Below the pieces are notes generated by a model. The model was not told the origin of the DNA. It did no database searches and saw nothing but the letters and a program-made list of their open reading frames with translations. Below, piece after piece: positions 22,652-32,953 of a DNA stretch of 64,000 bases. Each line of letters begins with the position of its first letter. Within the stretch, counting starts at the first letter, position 1. Location: contig JAKFAO010000008.1 in assembly GCA_021527695.1 (NCBI GenBank), forward strand, positions 310,001 to 374,000. The letters run 5' to 3'. Source of the DNA: Naematelia aurantialba (Eukaryota > Basidiomycota > Tremellomycetes > Tremellales > Naemateliaceae). Made by a program: the position numbers and the translations under genes.

Positions 22652-23528
22652 TTCAGCTGTGCGGGGGAAAGTAGCAAGAGTGTAGATTCCAGCTAGTGTA
22701 GGGCAAGTAGCAAGAGTGTAGATTCCAGCTAGCGAGGAGCAAGTAGCAGAGGAGTGTAGATTCCAGCTAGCGAGGGGGCAAGTAGCAGGCAGAGTGTAGA
22801 GACTGAGACAGCGTGCCGAGACAGTGTGCATCGTATCATCTTGGGACCCGTCGTGGCATGTTGTTCGTGAATGTCTATGGTATACAGATAGCAAAGTATT
22901 ATAGCCTCAGGCAAGACGAGGAAGCACTGCGAGCGTGTCAGCTCACGGCCAATGCTCTGTGAAGATTGCTCACTGGTCAGAGTGGCTGGTTGCGGGTGGC
23001 GTCTCATAGGGTGAGTATATTCGTATAGGCTCATGATGGGTTGTATCGCAAGTGCTTGCCGACACTGAGAGACCAGTGCCGGCCGCGCACGTTGAGGTAG
23101 AGCACCTGGCGATCGTCAGTCATAGGCCATCTGCACAAGTGACAGGTGAGCCACAGACCTTGGGGATGAGCGTGATGCGGTGGTTGCTTGGCACGTCTTG
23201 GCACGTTAGCTTTCGTCGCAGGAGGAGGTCGCTCGACGTACATGACCAGCCCATGGTGTTTGTCTATTTGATGGTCGCTGTGTGGTGAGTATACGCCTCT
23301 GTCGCTGTCCAAGTGAGTGCAGGGAGTAGCAATGTAAGGTTGCAAGGTGGCGGTGGGCGGAGAATGAGGATGAGAAAGTCCCAGTCGCGATTCGGGCCGG
23401 ACGGTGCAGTACTGGGGCCCCGGATTCGCCACCGAACAATATAAAATTACGTAAGCAGCTTTTGTCCTCCCCGTCCTAAGAGGGATCTTTTGTGAGTGAT
23501 TTGGCTTTCACGACAGACCTCACTCGGA
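22652..23528. other. Tandem intergenic region with a 36-bp repeat
   Basis: The 877 bp between the BRCT stop and the NSRP1-like start. It holds the 3' flank with a minisatellite (22671-22800) and, further on, the NSRP1-like promoter. A start-less minus-strand frame at 23031-23432 has no family features and was not called. Confidence 0.5.
22671..22801. repeat. 36-bp tandem repeat in the 3' flank of the BRCT gene
   Basis: Four copies starting GTAGCAAGAGTGTAGATTCC begin at 22671, 22707, 22743 and 22782. The last is truncated. They start only 20 bp past the stop codon and so probably lie in the 3' UTR. Confidence 0.9.
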
Positions 23529-25131
23529 ATGGCATCAAACGGGACCAAGCTGTCTTTCAGCTTTGGCGGGCCGGCGCAGGCCAGACCCGGTGCCAGCGGG
23601 GCAGGGGCCGCGGCGGCCGGCGCCATGTCGAATATGGAGATGCTTCTCGCCAAAGCCAAGGGGGCGAAAGCGAAACCGCCGTCCAAGCCGCTCCTCTTCG
23701 GGGACGAGGACGACGACGCCGGCGACGGCGGAGGCAGCGTTTCGGGTGGACAGTCGTCTGGGGCCGGCGCTGGAGGTGTACTTGGGAACGGGAAGCCCAA
23801 GATGAGGCCGCCCCTGCTCGAGGACGACGCGGACGACGCGGCTGGGCCATCGCTGTCCGCCGCCGCTGCAGGTGCTGCAGACGGTGCTGCGCCGGCGAGG
23901 ACGGCGCCGGTGTCTCGAGCTGAGCGGAGGCTGCAGGCGCAGGCGCTGGCCGTGGACGCGACGGTGTTCGACTATGACGGGGTGTACGATTCGCTCAAGG
24001 CGGCTGAACGGCGGGTGGAGGAGCAGAAGAAGGCGGCAGACGCGGACAAGCAGCCGAAGTTCATGCACCAGGCGATCGCGGCGGCCAAGCGGCGGGAGCT
24101 GGACCGGCACCGCGCAGAGCAGAAGATGGCGCAACGAGAGCGGGAGAAGGAGGGAGACGAGTTTAAGGATACGGAGATGTTCGTCACAGAGGCATACAAG
24201 CGCCAGCAAGAGGAGGTGGAACGCGCTGCAGAGGAGGAACGGAAATATGAAGGTGAGTTTGTCGTGCTGTCAAGGTCGTCGTGTGGGGTTGCTTTTGCTT
24301 CTGCTCTTGCATTTACTTCTGCTCCTGCTCCTGCTCTTAATCTCGACATTGTTTGTCCCGCTAACGCTTCTCCCTTTAGAGGAGGTGCGAAAGGGCCAGC
24401 GTGGGTCAGGCATGTCGGGATTCTACAAAACCATGCTGGACGACGGCGAGCAGAAACACCAGGCTGCAGTCAACGCGGCGAGTGCAGCGGGAAACCAGCC
24501 GAGCGGACCGTCACTTGCTGTTCGACCGCCTACGACCCGCGACGAGCAGTACGAGCCTGAGGCAGAGTACGATCCGTTCCTTGCGAGGGCGTCGACGTCG
24601 CAGCCGACGCCTTTGGACCGGCCGTCCAGCTCCCGAACCCGAACGCGATCGCCGACAGGCGGGGGCGGGGGCGGGAGGCACCGGGGCAGGGACACGGCCA
24701 AGGAGGTGGAGATCAACGATGACGGCGAGGTGGTGGACAAGCGGTCGCTGCTCAAAGCCGGACTGAACATCATGAAGAAGCCGAAACCGGACGCCCCGTC
24801 CCTCCTTGGTAAGACCGCCTCGCAGCCTGTTGAAGGGACGTACAAGTCTCGCGCGGTCGGCACCGCGGCAGGGTACAGCGAGCGCATGGAGCGGGAGCGA
24901 CGGCGGCTCGAGGCGCAAATGCGGGAACAGGAGGAGAACAAGCGCGCCGACGAGGAACAGCGGGCAAGGGAGGAGGAGGAGGCCGCGCGAAAGCGCAGGG
25001 AAGGGGACGACGGCGAGGCAGAGCGGAAACGTAAAGACGCGAGGGAGCGGTTCTTGGCTCGGAAACGTGCGAGGGAGGAGGGAGGGGCAGGAGACGCGGG
25101 AGCCAAGAAGCCCAAAGCAGAGGACGAGTAG
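23529..25131 (+). CDS. NSRP1-like nuclear speckle splicing regulator (DUF2040)
   Basis: There are two exons, 23529-24252 and 24380-25131 (gtgagt / tttag, phase 1). The amino terminus is Ala/Gly-rich. The conserved core begins at about residue 145: VFDYDGVYDSLKAAE, then KQPKFMHQAIAAAKRRELD, then EGDEFKDTEMFVTEAYKRQQ. Across the splice site follow EEVRKGQRGSGMSGFYKTML. This order is the DUF2040 core of NSRP1/CCDC55, a nuclear speckle coiled-coil protein that affects alternative splicing. The carboxy third is a charged Glu/Arg/Lys coiled coil ending in a KKPKAEDE nuclear-signal-like tail. At about 450 residues the length is typical. Its convergent neighbour is HEM4, 280 bp away. The single intron holds CTGCTCCTG-type short repeats. 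Confidence 0.9.
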
Positions 25132-25411
25132 GAAGTCAGGAAGTGCATGGCGGAGTAGGAAGTCAAGAAGTGCATGGCAGGGAACGCATGGGATATGTAT
25201 CACATGGAAATGATATTACATCTACACTGTAGTCTCTCATCGACATGTGGAGTTCTGCCTACCGAGCTCCTATCTATCCGACGTATATCGGCATATGGAC
25301 GAGGAAGAGTCGCGTTCAAACCTGCACCGAGTACGATGTACAAGCTCTGCTGGGCGCACGCCTCGAGACGCCGTTGGTGCACATGCTGAGGGCGGTGTCG
25401 CTTGGCGAAGA

Positions 25412-26690
25412 CTAGACGACACTATGCGGTAGATCCGAGGCGTCGGCGTCCCGCAATGCCCGCAACATGCTCTCCGCGTTGGGCTCCTTGGCGACTGCCG
25501 ACACTGCTATGCCCTGTTGTTCGCACCATGCCCTCGTGGTCTCGCCAATCGCGAATACCTTGATGCGCACTTTGTTTCCACTGCCAGCTTGACCTGGAAC
25601 GGGTGTTCCCTCGAGCTTGCCGTCTTTTCTCGACATGAGACTCGCTTCACCGCCGTGCTCCTCGGTCAGGAATGCAGGTGAAGGTGAGCTCTGTGTCTGG
25701 GTTGGGGTCTCGGTCCTGGGTTGCGTGTGGACCCATTCTGTGCAGAGCAAAGGGCCCGATGTCTGCAGCAGAGGCGGTTGCTGTGGCTCGTGATGAGGTA
25801 GTTGCAGTGGTGCGAGGTAGGGCAGCACCATGGCCGCTGCAGAAGGCGCGAAGAAGGCGAGCCACACTTGGCAGCCTGCGCCTGCCGACGCCAAGTACTT
25901 CACGGCGTCGTTGAGCCGTGGAGCGAGGCCTGGGTCCTCGCTCGTCTCGTATACCAGGACCTCGTGGACGTCTCGTCCCGCGCTGCGCAGTTTGGTGGGG
26001 ATGTCGTCGAGCGACTTGTCCCCCCGTAGGACGAGGTACGGCCGGCGCAGGCTTGCCGGGTGGTTCAGGAGGAGAGGGACGAGCTGCGCGGCGTTGCGCG
26101 GCGCCGGGCGGGGGTCCGAGGTGTAGGGCCGTAGATGCGGGGGCAAGAGCGAGTCGGCGATAGCCTGTCGGGCGGTGCTGCCGACCGTGAACAGCGGGGT
26201 ATGGGACCAGTCGGGCCGACCTGAAGGTGCGTCAGCAGCGTCCCGACGACTCGATGCCCATGCCATTCTCCGACGTCGACGTCCCGCTACGCAGATGGCG
26301 GTGGATCCTGTCTTCGACTCACTGCTAGATGGCCCAGCTGACGAGGCGGCCAAGTCGTTCTCTGCCTCGGTCTCGGCACACGCCTTGATCCACGCCTCCG
26401 CACCCCGCTTGCTCATGATGACCACGCCGTCCCACTCGGCCCCGCCACGCGCGATGATGCCCCGCAGCTCGTCGGTCCGGAACCGCTCAGTGAGCACCGG
26501 CATAAAGTGCGCCGAGTACTGCCCCGAGGCATTCAGGTCGACAGCGTAAGGCTCGATGATGTCGAGCGGCCGCTTGAACAGGACCACCGGGGTCGCAGAC
26601 GAGCTCTGGGGGCTCCCGCTGCCCTCGCCCGTCGTGCATCGTCGTTGGTCGCTGGTAGGCGGGTAGAGGCACTGTCTCGGCCACATGTCC
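25412..26690 (-). CDS. HEM4: Uroporphyrinogen-III synthase (haem biosynthesis)
   Basis: The minus-strand frame reads from ATG 26690 (MDMWPRQ) to a stop at 25412, about 426 residues. HEM4 closes and rearranges hydroxymethylbilane to uroporphyrinogen III in the cytosol. Motifs in order: VVLFKRPLDIIEPYAVDL, the usual start of the first domain; WDGVVIMSKRGAEAWI; LFTVGSTARQAI; PYLVLRGDKSLDDIPTKL, then VHEVLVYETSEDP; VWLAFFAPSAAAMVLP; and KVFAIGETTRAWCEQQGI. These match the bi-lobed fold. The protein is longer than the usual 260-280 residues because of Ser/Thr/Gln-rich insertions (about 25755-25590) and an Arg-rich stretch near 26290-26225. The latter could be an unspliced in-frame intron with a weak donor. 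The first 23 residues are not conserved and the start is tentative. It shares a 197-bp promoter with the prefoldin gene. Confidence 0.9.
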
Positions 26691-26887
26691 ATGGTGCTCG
26701 GAGACTCAGTCTGCAGTGCAATGCTGTGAAGTCGAGGGGATAGGCGATCAGGAGGTGAATATGTCTCGTTGATGCAGCGCTTGGACCGCCTCCACCCGTC
26801 AAATCTCCAATCTCCAATCGTGCGGCAATTGCTTGGCCAAGTCTTGTTCGGTTGGATGTTTAGGATACTTCCTTGGGATTGCAAGAC
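26691..26887. promoter_or_regulatory. Compact bidirectional promoter HEM4 / prefoldin 5
   Basis: Only 197 bp separates the two divergent start codons, so core promoter elements must be shared or adjacent. No TATA box is visible. Confidence 0.55.
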
Positions 26888-27921
26888 ATGGCAGAACAGC
26901 AAGTACAGCTCTCGGATCTCGAGCCGGCCCAGCTGCAGGAGGTCAAGAAGCAGCTCGATCAGGTGGGTATCGTTTCGTTGCCAGCGTCGAAGCCCATCAG
27001 CCGACTCGCTGCCATCCCACTCGCCTCCTCCCACTCGCCTCTACTTCACTGGTCTCCATGCCACTCCACACCAGCTCGGGCCCATGAGCCATCGCCGACC
27101 TCGGGGGGGTGACGCCTGACGTTCACGCTCACGCTGATGCTGATGCACGCACAGGAGCTCGACCACCTGACCACGTCGTACCAGCAGCTCAAGCAGGCGC
27201 AGAGCAAGTTTCGCGCCTGCGCGAATGACATTGGCGAGCTCACGCCGGCGGCAAAGGGTGGGTGGTGTCTACAGATCTTGCTCCGTCGAGCTTCACCCTA
27301 TCCTGCTTGTGTGATCTTTTGGCTCTGGTTTCTGCGCCTCTAGATTGTAGTCCCCCCCTCGTGTTACTTGTCCTCGAGGCTGCACTCCTATTCCAGCTGC
27401 ACTCCTACTCCAGACATTCCTATTCCAGACACTCCTACTCCAGCTATGCTCCTGCTGGTCTTCTTAATCCAGTCTAATAGTCCACTGACTCTGCATAGGG
27501 AAACAGATCCTCGTCCCGCTCACCAGCTCGCTCTACGTCCCCGGCAAGCTCACAGACGTGGACAATGTCGTGGTTGATGTCGGGACGGGGTACTATGTGA
27601 AGAAGGTACAGACGCATTCCAGCCCCTGCCACTTCCACCTCTCTCCGTCAGCTGAGCATAATCATCATGCCTTGGCACCTTGCTTGCCACCTTTGCTTGA
27701 CTCCTATCTCGCCACCTCTGTCATCTGGATCTCTAATACTGACGCATTCAGACCAAAGCCGAAGCCAAAGCGCACTACACTGCAAAAACCACATTCGTCC
27801 AAGGCAACCTCGACACGCTGCAAAAGACCATTGAGCGGAAACAGGACAATGTGCAGAGTGTCGTTGCGGTGCTGCAGATGAAGCTGCAGGCGCAACAGGC
27901 CGGCCAGGGTCAGGCGGCGTG
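26888..27921 (+). CDS. GIM5: Prefoldin subunit 5
   Basis: There are four exons: 26888-26962, 27155-27257, 27499-27605 and 27752-27921, all with GT-AG ends and consistent phases. The product begins [20 protein letters not shown]. It continues [19 protein letters not shown] (first coiled coil), then [17 protein letters not shown] (the conserved β-hairpin of α-type prefoldins), then [11 protein letters not shown]. It ends with a second coiled coil, [20 protein letters not shown]. The length of about 151 residues is typical. Prefoldin is the cytosolic hexamer that passes nascent actin and tubulin to the chaperonin CCT. The third intron side (27386-27455) has an imperfect CTCCTACTCCAGA repeat. Confidence 0.95.
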
Positions 27922-28402
27922 ATTGCTCAGGACGTAAGCCGTTGAGTAGGTGGTTGACCAGGAGGGAAGAGGGAAGAGGGCAAGTGAGGGAAGAAGGAAG
28001 ATGGCAAGAGGGAAGAGGCAAGAGGGAAGAGGGAAGAGGGAAGAGGGAAAGTAGAACTGACCATGAAGCAGGGACTCCCGGGTCCTGGACCCAGGACCCA
28101 GGACCCAGCACACCTAGGTGTCGCCTCGTCAGTAGTCAGTCGGACCTCCAGCGGCTCATCGATCGCGGTCGCGCTGCCGTAACCAATATATCACGCATCT
28201 ATACCAATACCCGTCATGATTAAAGATGCATCTCTGACGGTTTACCCCGTCGCGTCCCACAGTAACACGATGGAGCGCCGCCGTCATGCTTGACAAATTG
28301 GGACAAGAATGACACCTGAGACGATCCTGGCAATCACAGATCATCCTCTTCCCTTTGCCCCCTTTCCCTCTCCCCTTCGCCCCCCTTCCTTCTCCCTACC
28401 AT
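27922..28402. other. Convergent 3' region with GGGAAGA repeats
   Basis: 481 bp between the prefoldin stop and the Nudix stop. It contains a purine-rich GAGGGAA/GAGGGAAGA repeat (27960-28050) and a CCCAGGAC repeat (28085-28110). No gene is seen. Confidence 0.6.
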
Positions 28403-30492
28403 TCACAGCCCCGGCACAGCCACCCCTAGCCTGCGGTGCATCCTCCAGCTAATCTCCAGGAAGCTCGGCTCCGTCTCCGGCGTCACAAACCCGTGGCGCA
28501 TCAAAAAGTCGACGAGGATGAGGCCGCAGTTCGGCTTGAATTGCCCTGAATGGAGGGCTCCAAGGACCTCTGGGACGGGCAGGAGCTACGGTTGTTAGCA
28601 TTGACCATCAGGACATTGAGTGGATCATATGGACCCCGGACGCATCTCGCGCGCAAGGCTATCTACACCATGCCCGAAGGTACAGGAGAAAGAATCATCA
28701 TATCCAGCAGATCAACGGCAGAAGTGATATCCGCAACGGACGCAACACTCGCATGCCACGAGATATCAATGCCGTCTAGGACGACTCGGACTCACAGCGA
28801 ACGACTCGACCTCGTCATCGTGGGGATGCGGCAGGACGTAGCTTGGGTCGTCCCGTGGCGGCAACTTGAGGTCATACACATACCTAAACCGTGAGACTGC
28901 CCGCACATCCGCTCTGAAACTGAGGTGCTCACTCGATCTCTGCTGGGATCAGCGGGATCTGCCTGAAGCGAATGTTCTGCTCACCAGGTTGTAAGTAACC
29001 ATCATCGGTAATGTAAAAGTACGTGACGACCCCGCAATTTCTCCCTTATCAGCAGCACGCTCCAGTCAAGGGAGCACTGCTCACTTGATATGCCGCCTCA
29101 CGAGATCTGCTGGCAGACTCGCCTCCTCGTCGCATTCTTTGACCATCGACTCGATAGGCGTCATTCCAGCGGGTATACCGCCTGCCACGGACTACACGAC
29201 GCATTAGCGGCGTACGATGGAAGTCGGCCATGATGACTGACATTATCGAGCCTACTTGGCCATCTGTGGGGGTTATCAGCTTGGCTCAGTTAGGGGGTGC
29301 CGGGAGAGCACGGCGAGCACGGGAACTCTGCAGTGAAAAAAGCCGAAGGAGGAGGGTAGAGTAGAGAGAGATGAAGGAACTGAAGGGAAGAACTGACGTC
29401 GGCTTGGTAGCGCTGCGCCTTGGAACCCAGATCTTCATGTTCTCTCCTTCGCCCTCATATGCTGCTTGTCAGTTTTTCTGGGAGAGTTGAGTCGTGCACC
29501 TTATACACCACGGCTTGATTGCGGTGCTTGTCGCGTGTGATGTATAGGAAGGGAGGAAGGTTAGGAATACGATCAGAGAAGGAAGGCAGACGACAAAGCC
29601 AGAAGAGGAAGGCTAGGGAGAAGGGCAGAAACCCATCCTAAGGACTTGCAAAGGAGACAGACCTGCAATCGCAACTCACCCGTCATGTGCACACCATACG
29701 TCGCCAAGCCAAAGACTGCACAAGCTGATCGTTCTAGTGGAAACGCGGCGTTTGAGAAGGTGCTGGGATCCGATGTTGCCTTGGTTGGCTGGTTTGAGAA
29801 GAACGAGGATAGAGGTGATGCGTAGACCATGTAGTTTTCGTTTCGCCATCCTACTCGGTTCAGCCACTGCTACTGGCCTAGTGTCCAGCTCATCTGGCCA
29901 ACTATCCCCTATCCCGCTACCTTGCCTGCCCTTCCCAACTCCCGCTCAGCTCCACTGGCACACTACCTCGTCGCCAGTTGAGCCTCACTGGTATAGACAC
30001 CCCCCCCCCCTCTTCTGCAGTGCTGAGATAGACGAGAAACGTACCCCCTAGAGGACCCGGAAAGAGCCCAGACTCGCGCCACATCTCAGAAGCACCGCGC
30101 ATGGCTGCTGCCATTGCCTCGCTTCCTCCTGCCACCACCCAGTCTGCAAAGAACACACACCGCACCGCAGTGTCTAGTGTCTCGCCCATCTCGTCATCGC
30201 CCACCTCGCCATTACTCGTATAGTCTACATGTGCATGAAGATAAAAGCTCCAAGGGCACTGTTGGCCATCCGTTACATGGTTATCGTTCTGGATCTCGTA
30301 CGCTTGTAAAGCAGAGACGACCGCGGGACGTAATAGCCCAAGCGGGGCGAGACCAGCTTGGTAGTCTGCGAATGTGAGGTGGAACGGGACGTAGAGTTCG
30401 TTTGTTTCGGGATGGGAGAAGGGCACTGCCGAGTCGGGGTGAGAGGGAAAGTTGTCGGCTGCTTGTACTATTGACAGCAAGGAACGAGGCAT
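28403..30492 (-). CDS. DUF4743-Nudix hydrolase (thiamine-pyrophosphokinase-like family)
   Basis: The ATG at 30492 gives MPRSLLSIVQAADNFPSHPD, the typical start of the DUF4743 domain. It is followed by VPFHLTFADYQAGLAPLG. Later exons give ERSACAVFGLATYGVHM and MKIWVPRRSATK. Then comes the Nudix box across about 29195-29100: SVAGGIPAGMTPIESMVKE, then CDEEASLP. The Glu residues of the E-x-x-E-E core are present, so it should be catalytic. The last exons encode VVTYFYITDDGYLQPGE, EIEYVYDL and a final FKPNCGLILVDFLMRHGF, ending VAVPGL at 28403. The family includes yeast YJR142W and plant NUDX20/24, which are linked to cleavage of damaged thiamine diphosphate. An intron near 30000 contains a 13-base C run. 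Intron ends in the middle were not all fixed. Function is by family. Confidence 0.88.
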
Positions 30493-32953
30493 CGCAGTGA
30501 TGGGAGGAGGAAGGTTGGATGAATCCCAGGAATACAAACCGAGTGTTGCTGAGAGGGAAAGAAAGTCATGAGATGGAGCCCCACAACGAGTGACGCCCAG
30601 AGGTGGCGCGCCTATTCCTCCCTGTGAACAGCCACGGCGTTGAAAACCCCGATCGGTTAGCGTGTTTTGCTGCGAGATGCATAATCCCCCCTCTTGCCAT
30701 AATATTCAGGGCCGATTAAGCAATTCACTCGGGGCACGGAAACGGTCGGATCGGAGGAATCTACTCTGAGGATAATATCCGATCTGCGAGTGGTTTGACG
30801 TCAGTGCCCTGGAATCGCCCCCCCGGCTGTTTGGGTGTGTCTTCAGGTACAAGGTAGGGGGAGCTAAAAAGGATTCAGGGGCATCATTGAACGGGAAATG
30901 TTCCGAAATCCTCGATGATACACCCACGCGGGGTAGACGGGGGGGGAGAAACGCGAGGGGGCCGGGACGCGCCACTCTTGTGCTTCTCATGTGGCCAGAC
31001 CCGATCTACCTCCGGCCAAACACTAATACTCGACTCACGCGGCGCCGCCTCTGGCCCTTTTTGAGTTGCGGTGCGGCTGAGGCGGTAGGCGTCACACTCC
31101 CCCCGGTGTTGGATGGGTGTGTGTGTGTTCAGGGACATCTTGAAAAGCTCAAAACCCGACGCGGAAAGAAGCACGAGGGGGGGAGAAATCGCCCAGGGGA
31201 CAGACTAGACGGGGGGGGCGCGGCTCTTTTGTTGGGCCCTGGCCGTTTTCTGGGTCCAAGTGCGGTTTTGGATTCTCAAAGAGAAAGAATAACGCAAATG
31301 GGAGAGCAGACGACGCTTCTTCCGACCCAATAGCGCCGTCGCACACTGATCATTCTAGGTCCCTCGGTCGTCGTTTCCCCCCCCCCTCTCTTCTCTCTCT
31401 CTCTCTCTCTCTCTCGCTGCCACCCAACCGTCGTCCGAACTGGAATCTCCCAGATCTCGACGCTGTAGAAGCATCCTCGTGGTGGTCCATTTCATTCACA
31501 CTCGGGAGCGACTCACTCTTCCCCCCGGCTCGCTCGGCTTCTTACAGCTGAAAGAAAGGAACATCGGTGCCTGGGCAATACCAAATAGCAGAGGTCGCAG
31601 CAGCCTGTTCTTTCCATCGACGCGCGCCACGTTGTCGTCGTCGACATTCCCGCTTGCTCGTCTGCCCATAGCCAACCTCAAAAGCTCGTCTCGTAGGCGA
31701 CTAGACTCTCTCGACGACCCGCTGCATACCGTCGACCACCGCGGAGCGTGCTCGCCCGTCCCTGCATCACGAGGTGAGTAGACCCGACCAAACCTTGAAC
31801 TCGCCATCAATTGGAGCCTTTCCTTCCTCCCCCTCGTCCTTTCTTCCATCCTTGACAACGGTGTTACGACCCATATGCACGATGGCAAGCAATGCTGAGA
31901 GCTGACCGTAGGCTGTCCCCAAAGGGTAGTACATCAGCCAACCCGGATCCATCAATCAGATTACTCATCGACCATACGACTGCTGGCAACCCTCCTTTCT
32001 CCTCCCAGTCACCACCAGCCTCCAGCCAGCCAGCCGCTCTCTCGGCCGTGAAGCTTGGAGCCAGAGCCAAAACAGAAATCTGGCAGCATAGGAACTTGAT
32101 CAACGCCCCAAGCGACTACACAGCGCGCGACCGCGGCCTTTGCTGATCAAGGTGTAAATCACTCCTGTCTCTCTCTCTCTCTTGCTCCTCGCGGTGTACA
32201 CTCAATTTCATCAACCGTCCCCTCCTTTCCACGCTTGTCCCACTGAGCCCTCGCCGCTCGGACATCAACCACCTCCATCCCTTTTGCTCTGCATTGAGCC
32301 ATCCTCCACGTTGAACCCCAGTCGCCGGCAACGACACCCACAGCAATACCCCCCTTCCTTGGCCACTCATCATACCGCCGACAAGATCATCGAGCGACTG
32401 CATCATCACCACTGCTCATCATCCGCCTTCCGATCCTCTCATCAAGAGTTAGCAACGACCCGTGGGCTTCCATCACTGCCGGGCTCGCGAGACGTTTCGG
32501 CCACCCTCATTTCATCAGGACACAACTTCAACCTTCCCGCACACCTTTGACGCTTGCGCTGCTCTCCACGTCGCGCGGCGATTGCGAGCTCAGTTTGACG
32601 GTGAGTTCCCATACTACTCTCCATTGTCGCTCCATGGTTTGCCGTTTTGGCCATCGAATGTGGACACTTCGCCGGTCCGAAGAGGGCAGCATCTAAAAGG
32701 AGGTATGGGTAAAATACCAATTGTGGTCAAGATTCGCCTTCCCAGCGAGAAGGGAGGTGTAGACGGATCAAGGCGCCCCAGTCTCCTTCTAATCTCTCTC
32801 TCTCTTCTTCTCTCTCTCCGTGTCTCCAGTCGGCTTCAGTGCAGACTCTATCCAGCATCCGGCTCGGAGAGCTGACGAGTGTATCGTCTCTGCCCAATCT
32901 CTCCTCCCATGCGACGTCACCTCATCTCCAGACGACTCGCGCTCAATCGCAGT
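30493..32953. promoter_or_regulatory. Long divergent region: Nudix promoter and SSN6 leader
   Basis: 2.46 kb without a supported coding gene. It carries many C or G runs (for example 30812-30828, 31380-31392), a (CT)n run at 31395-31415, and pyrimidine-rich stretches at 32160-32190 and 32785-32828. Two GT-AG-like introns appear in the probable SSN6 5' leader. One has its donor near 31773. The other runs from about 32600 (gtgagt) to 32829 (ctccag). A long spliced 5' UTR for the corepressor gene is the simplest reading. Confidence 0.5.

Noticed and set aside
26691..27034. Amino-terminal extension of HEM4 in the same open frame
   Set aside because: It would overlap the first exon of the prefoldin gene, starts without an ATG, and has no family similarity.
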